From Betaproteobacteria bacterium (GTDB lineage Bacteria > Pseudomonadota > Gammaproteobacteria > Burkholderiales > Rhodocyclaceae), in assembly GCA_016703785.1 (NCBI GenBank), contig JADJBM010000009.1:1-64000 (forward strand): DNA of 64,000 nt. Direction: 5' to 3'. Below, one piece after another: positions 63,196-64,000 of this stretch (positions are counted from its first letter, which is position 1; each line of letters begins with the position of its first letter). The translations under genes were made by a program, and so were the position numbers. Under the pieces are notes generated by a model. It worked only from the letters and a program-made list of their open reading frames with translations. It did not search any database and was not told the origin of the DNA.

Positions 63196-64000
63196 TCAGG
63201 GCTTGCCTTGCTGCGGGTTCGGCACCGGAGGAGGCCCGCCCATACCGCCGAGCGGCCCCATCGGCGAGCCTGGATCGCCAAGTCCGGGTTGCGAGATCGA
63301 TCCGAAGCCACCACGAACGTCCGTACCCTGCGCTGCGCCGCTTTCACCCGCGCACGGATTCGTACTGGAATCACCGCAGTTCACCACCGCGTTCGCACCG
63401 ACAGCGGGGGTGTCGCCGGGCGCCTGCGCCGGCTGCTCTCCCGGCTGCGCGATTCGTCCGCCCGATCTCACCAGATCGTTTTCGCGTTTCCAGTTTATGT
63501 AATTAATTTCGGCAAGCCAGGGAAGGTAGCGCGCGACCTCTTCCTCGTGGCCGCTGCCGCGCTGTAGGGGGTTTCAGTGGGGGCAGTCGGGTCGATACCA
63601 TGGCGTTTAATCGTAATTCCGTCCGCCTCCCTGACAGCCGTTTTCCAGTGAGTTAGGCCAGTGCTTGCATCATTTGAATACGTGTGATCTCTTGTTCTGC
63701 CAGTGCTGGTGTCGTGTGTAGTACTACTACCACCGGTAATTTCGCCGTTCCTGTCCCTTTCTGTGGTGCTCGTGCCTGTGGTCGTCCCTTCGCTATCGGT
63801 TTTGGTCCACACATCGAAGGTCGTGCTCGATCCGTCGTCGTGGCGCGTGACGACAGTGGTTGAGGTACCGTCGCCTCCAGATTGAATAGTGATTTGTTCG
63901 GTCTCGTCACCGGCGCGACCATCGCGCCCCACTCCTCCACGCGGATCCGCCCACTTCCCGGGCTTGCCGCGCGTGCCGGAGCCCGGCAACTCACCGGGCA
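63196..64000 (-). pseudogene. Low-complexity Thr/Ser/Gly-rich protein, frameshifted and cut by the window edge
   Basis: Frame A enters from the right edge and runs to 63495. It encodes a Gly-rich start (GSGTRGKPGKWADPRGGVG) and a Thr/Ser-rich repeat region (DGTSTTVVTRHDDGSSTTF, TTTGTSTTERDRNGEI). Frame B is open from 63573 to 63196 and reads on naturally with EEEVARYLPWLAEINYINW, then a Pro/Gln/Gly-rich tail holding NCGDSSTNPC. The switch falls in a GAAACCCCC run (complement of 63567-63574); one extra base there joins the frames. I do not recognise the family. Thr-rich repeats plus a two-Cys C-terminal patch recall TspB-like proteins of filamentous phages, a low-confidence suggestion. Sequencing error in the C run is an alternative. 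Confidence 0.5.

Noticed and set aside
62714..64000. An integrated element using tRNA-Leu as attachment site
   Set aside because: No second copy of the tRNA 3' end and no integrase is visible in the window; the edge gene alone is not enough.

Overview
The window is a GC-rich stretch of a chromosome that most resembles a denitrifying betaproteobacterium of the Rhodocyclales type (Azoarcus, Aromatoleum, Sulfuritalea or Georgfuchsia relatives). I infer this from a Bzd-type benzoyl-CoA reductase system, the rpoE-rseABC-degP-lepA-lepB-rnc-era-recO-pdxJ-acpS order, and the yceD-rpmF-plsX-fabHDG-acpP-fabF order. No rRNA, CRISPR array or insertion sequence was seen.

Left part (1-18.7 kb), anaerobic aromatic catabolism. 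A module of uncertain substrate comes first, all on the minus strand: a hydantoinase/oxoprolinase-family protein cut by the window edge, an AMP-forming acyl-CoA ligase, a thiolase, a GntR/FCD regulator, and an old-yellow-enzyme/2,4-dienoyl-CoA-reductase-like flavoprotein. The same 15-bp near-palindrome lies upstream of the regulator operon and of the flavoprotein. Next is a complete set for benzoyl-CoA ring reduction and modified beta-oxidation, split into two divergent operons around a 552-bp control region. bzdV-dch-had-oah runs left. bzdN-O-P-Q-ferredoxin-(93-aa unknown)-(GNAT) runs right and ends at a strong terminator. The control region has two FNR-type boxes, each placed as a class II activator site in front of a -10 element. 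Together these genes would reduce benzoyl-CoA to the dienoyl-CoA, hydrate and oxidise it, and open the ring to 3-hydroxypimelyl-CoA. Benzoate-CoA ligase, 2-oxoglutarate:ferredoxin oxidoreductase and a BzdR-type regulator are not in the window.

Middle (18-39 kb). A PHP-domain protein is followed by a minus-strand signalling group (PhnD-like binding protein, a frameshifted PAS-rich histidine kinase, a response regulator). This abuts a minus-strand run dapC-dapD-pilU-dapE-prmB. On the plus strand lie an EamA transporter, uvrB and a low-molecular-weight phosphatase, then rne on the minus strand, and rluC-HAD-Rieske-sppA on the plus strand. An RsmI-like methyltransferase and maf follow on the minus strand.

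Right part (39-64 kb) is housekeeping: yceD-rpmF-plsX-fabHDG-acpP-fabF (50S protein and fatty acid synthesis); ygfX-like; nadB (minus); rpoE-rseA-rseB-rseC-degP-glutaredoxin (envelope stress); lepA-lepB-DUF4845-rnc-era-recO-pdxJ-acpS-nagZ-UDG-uvrC-pgsA; and three tRNAs (Gly, Cys, Leu) behind a consensus sigma-70 promoter. After the tRNAs come a dodecin gene and, at the edge, a low-complexity Thr/Ser/Gly-rich gene that appears frameshifted and is the only clearly accessory-looking sequence on this side.
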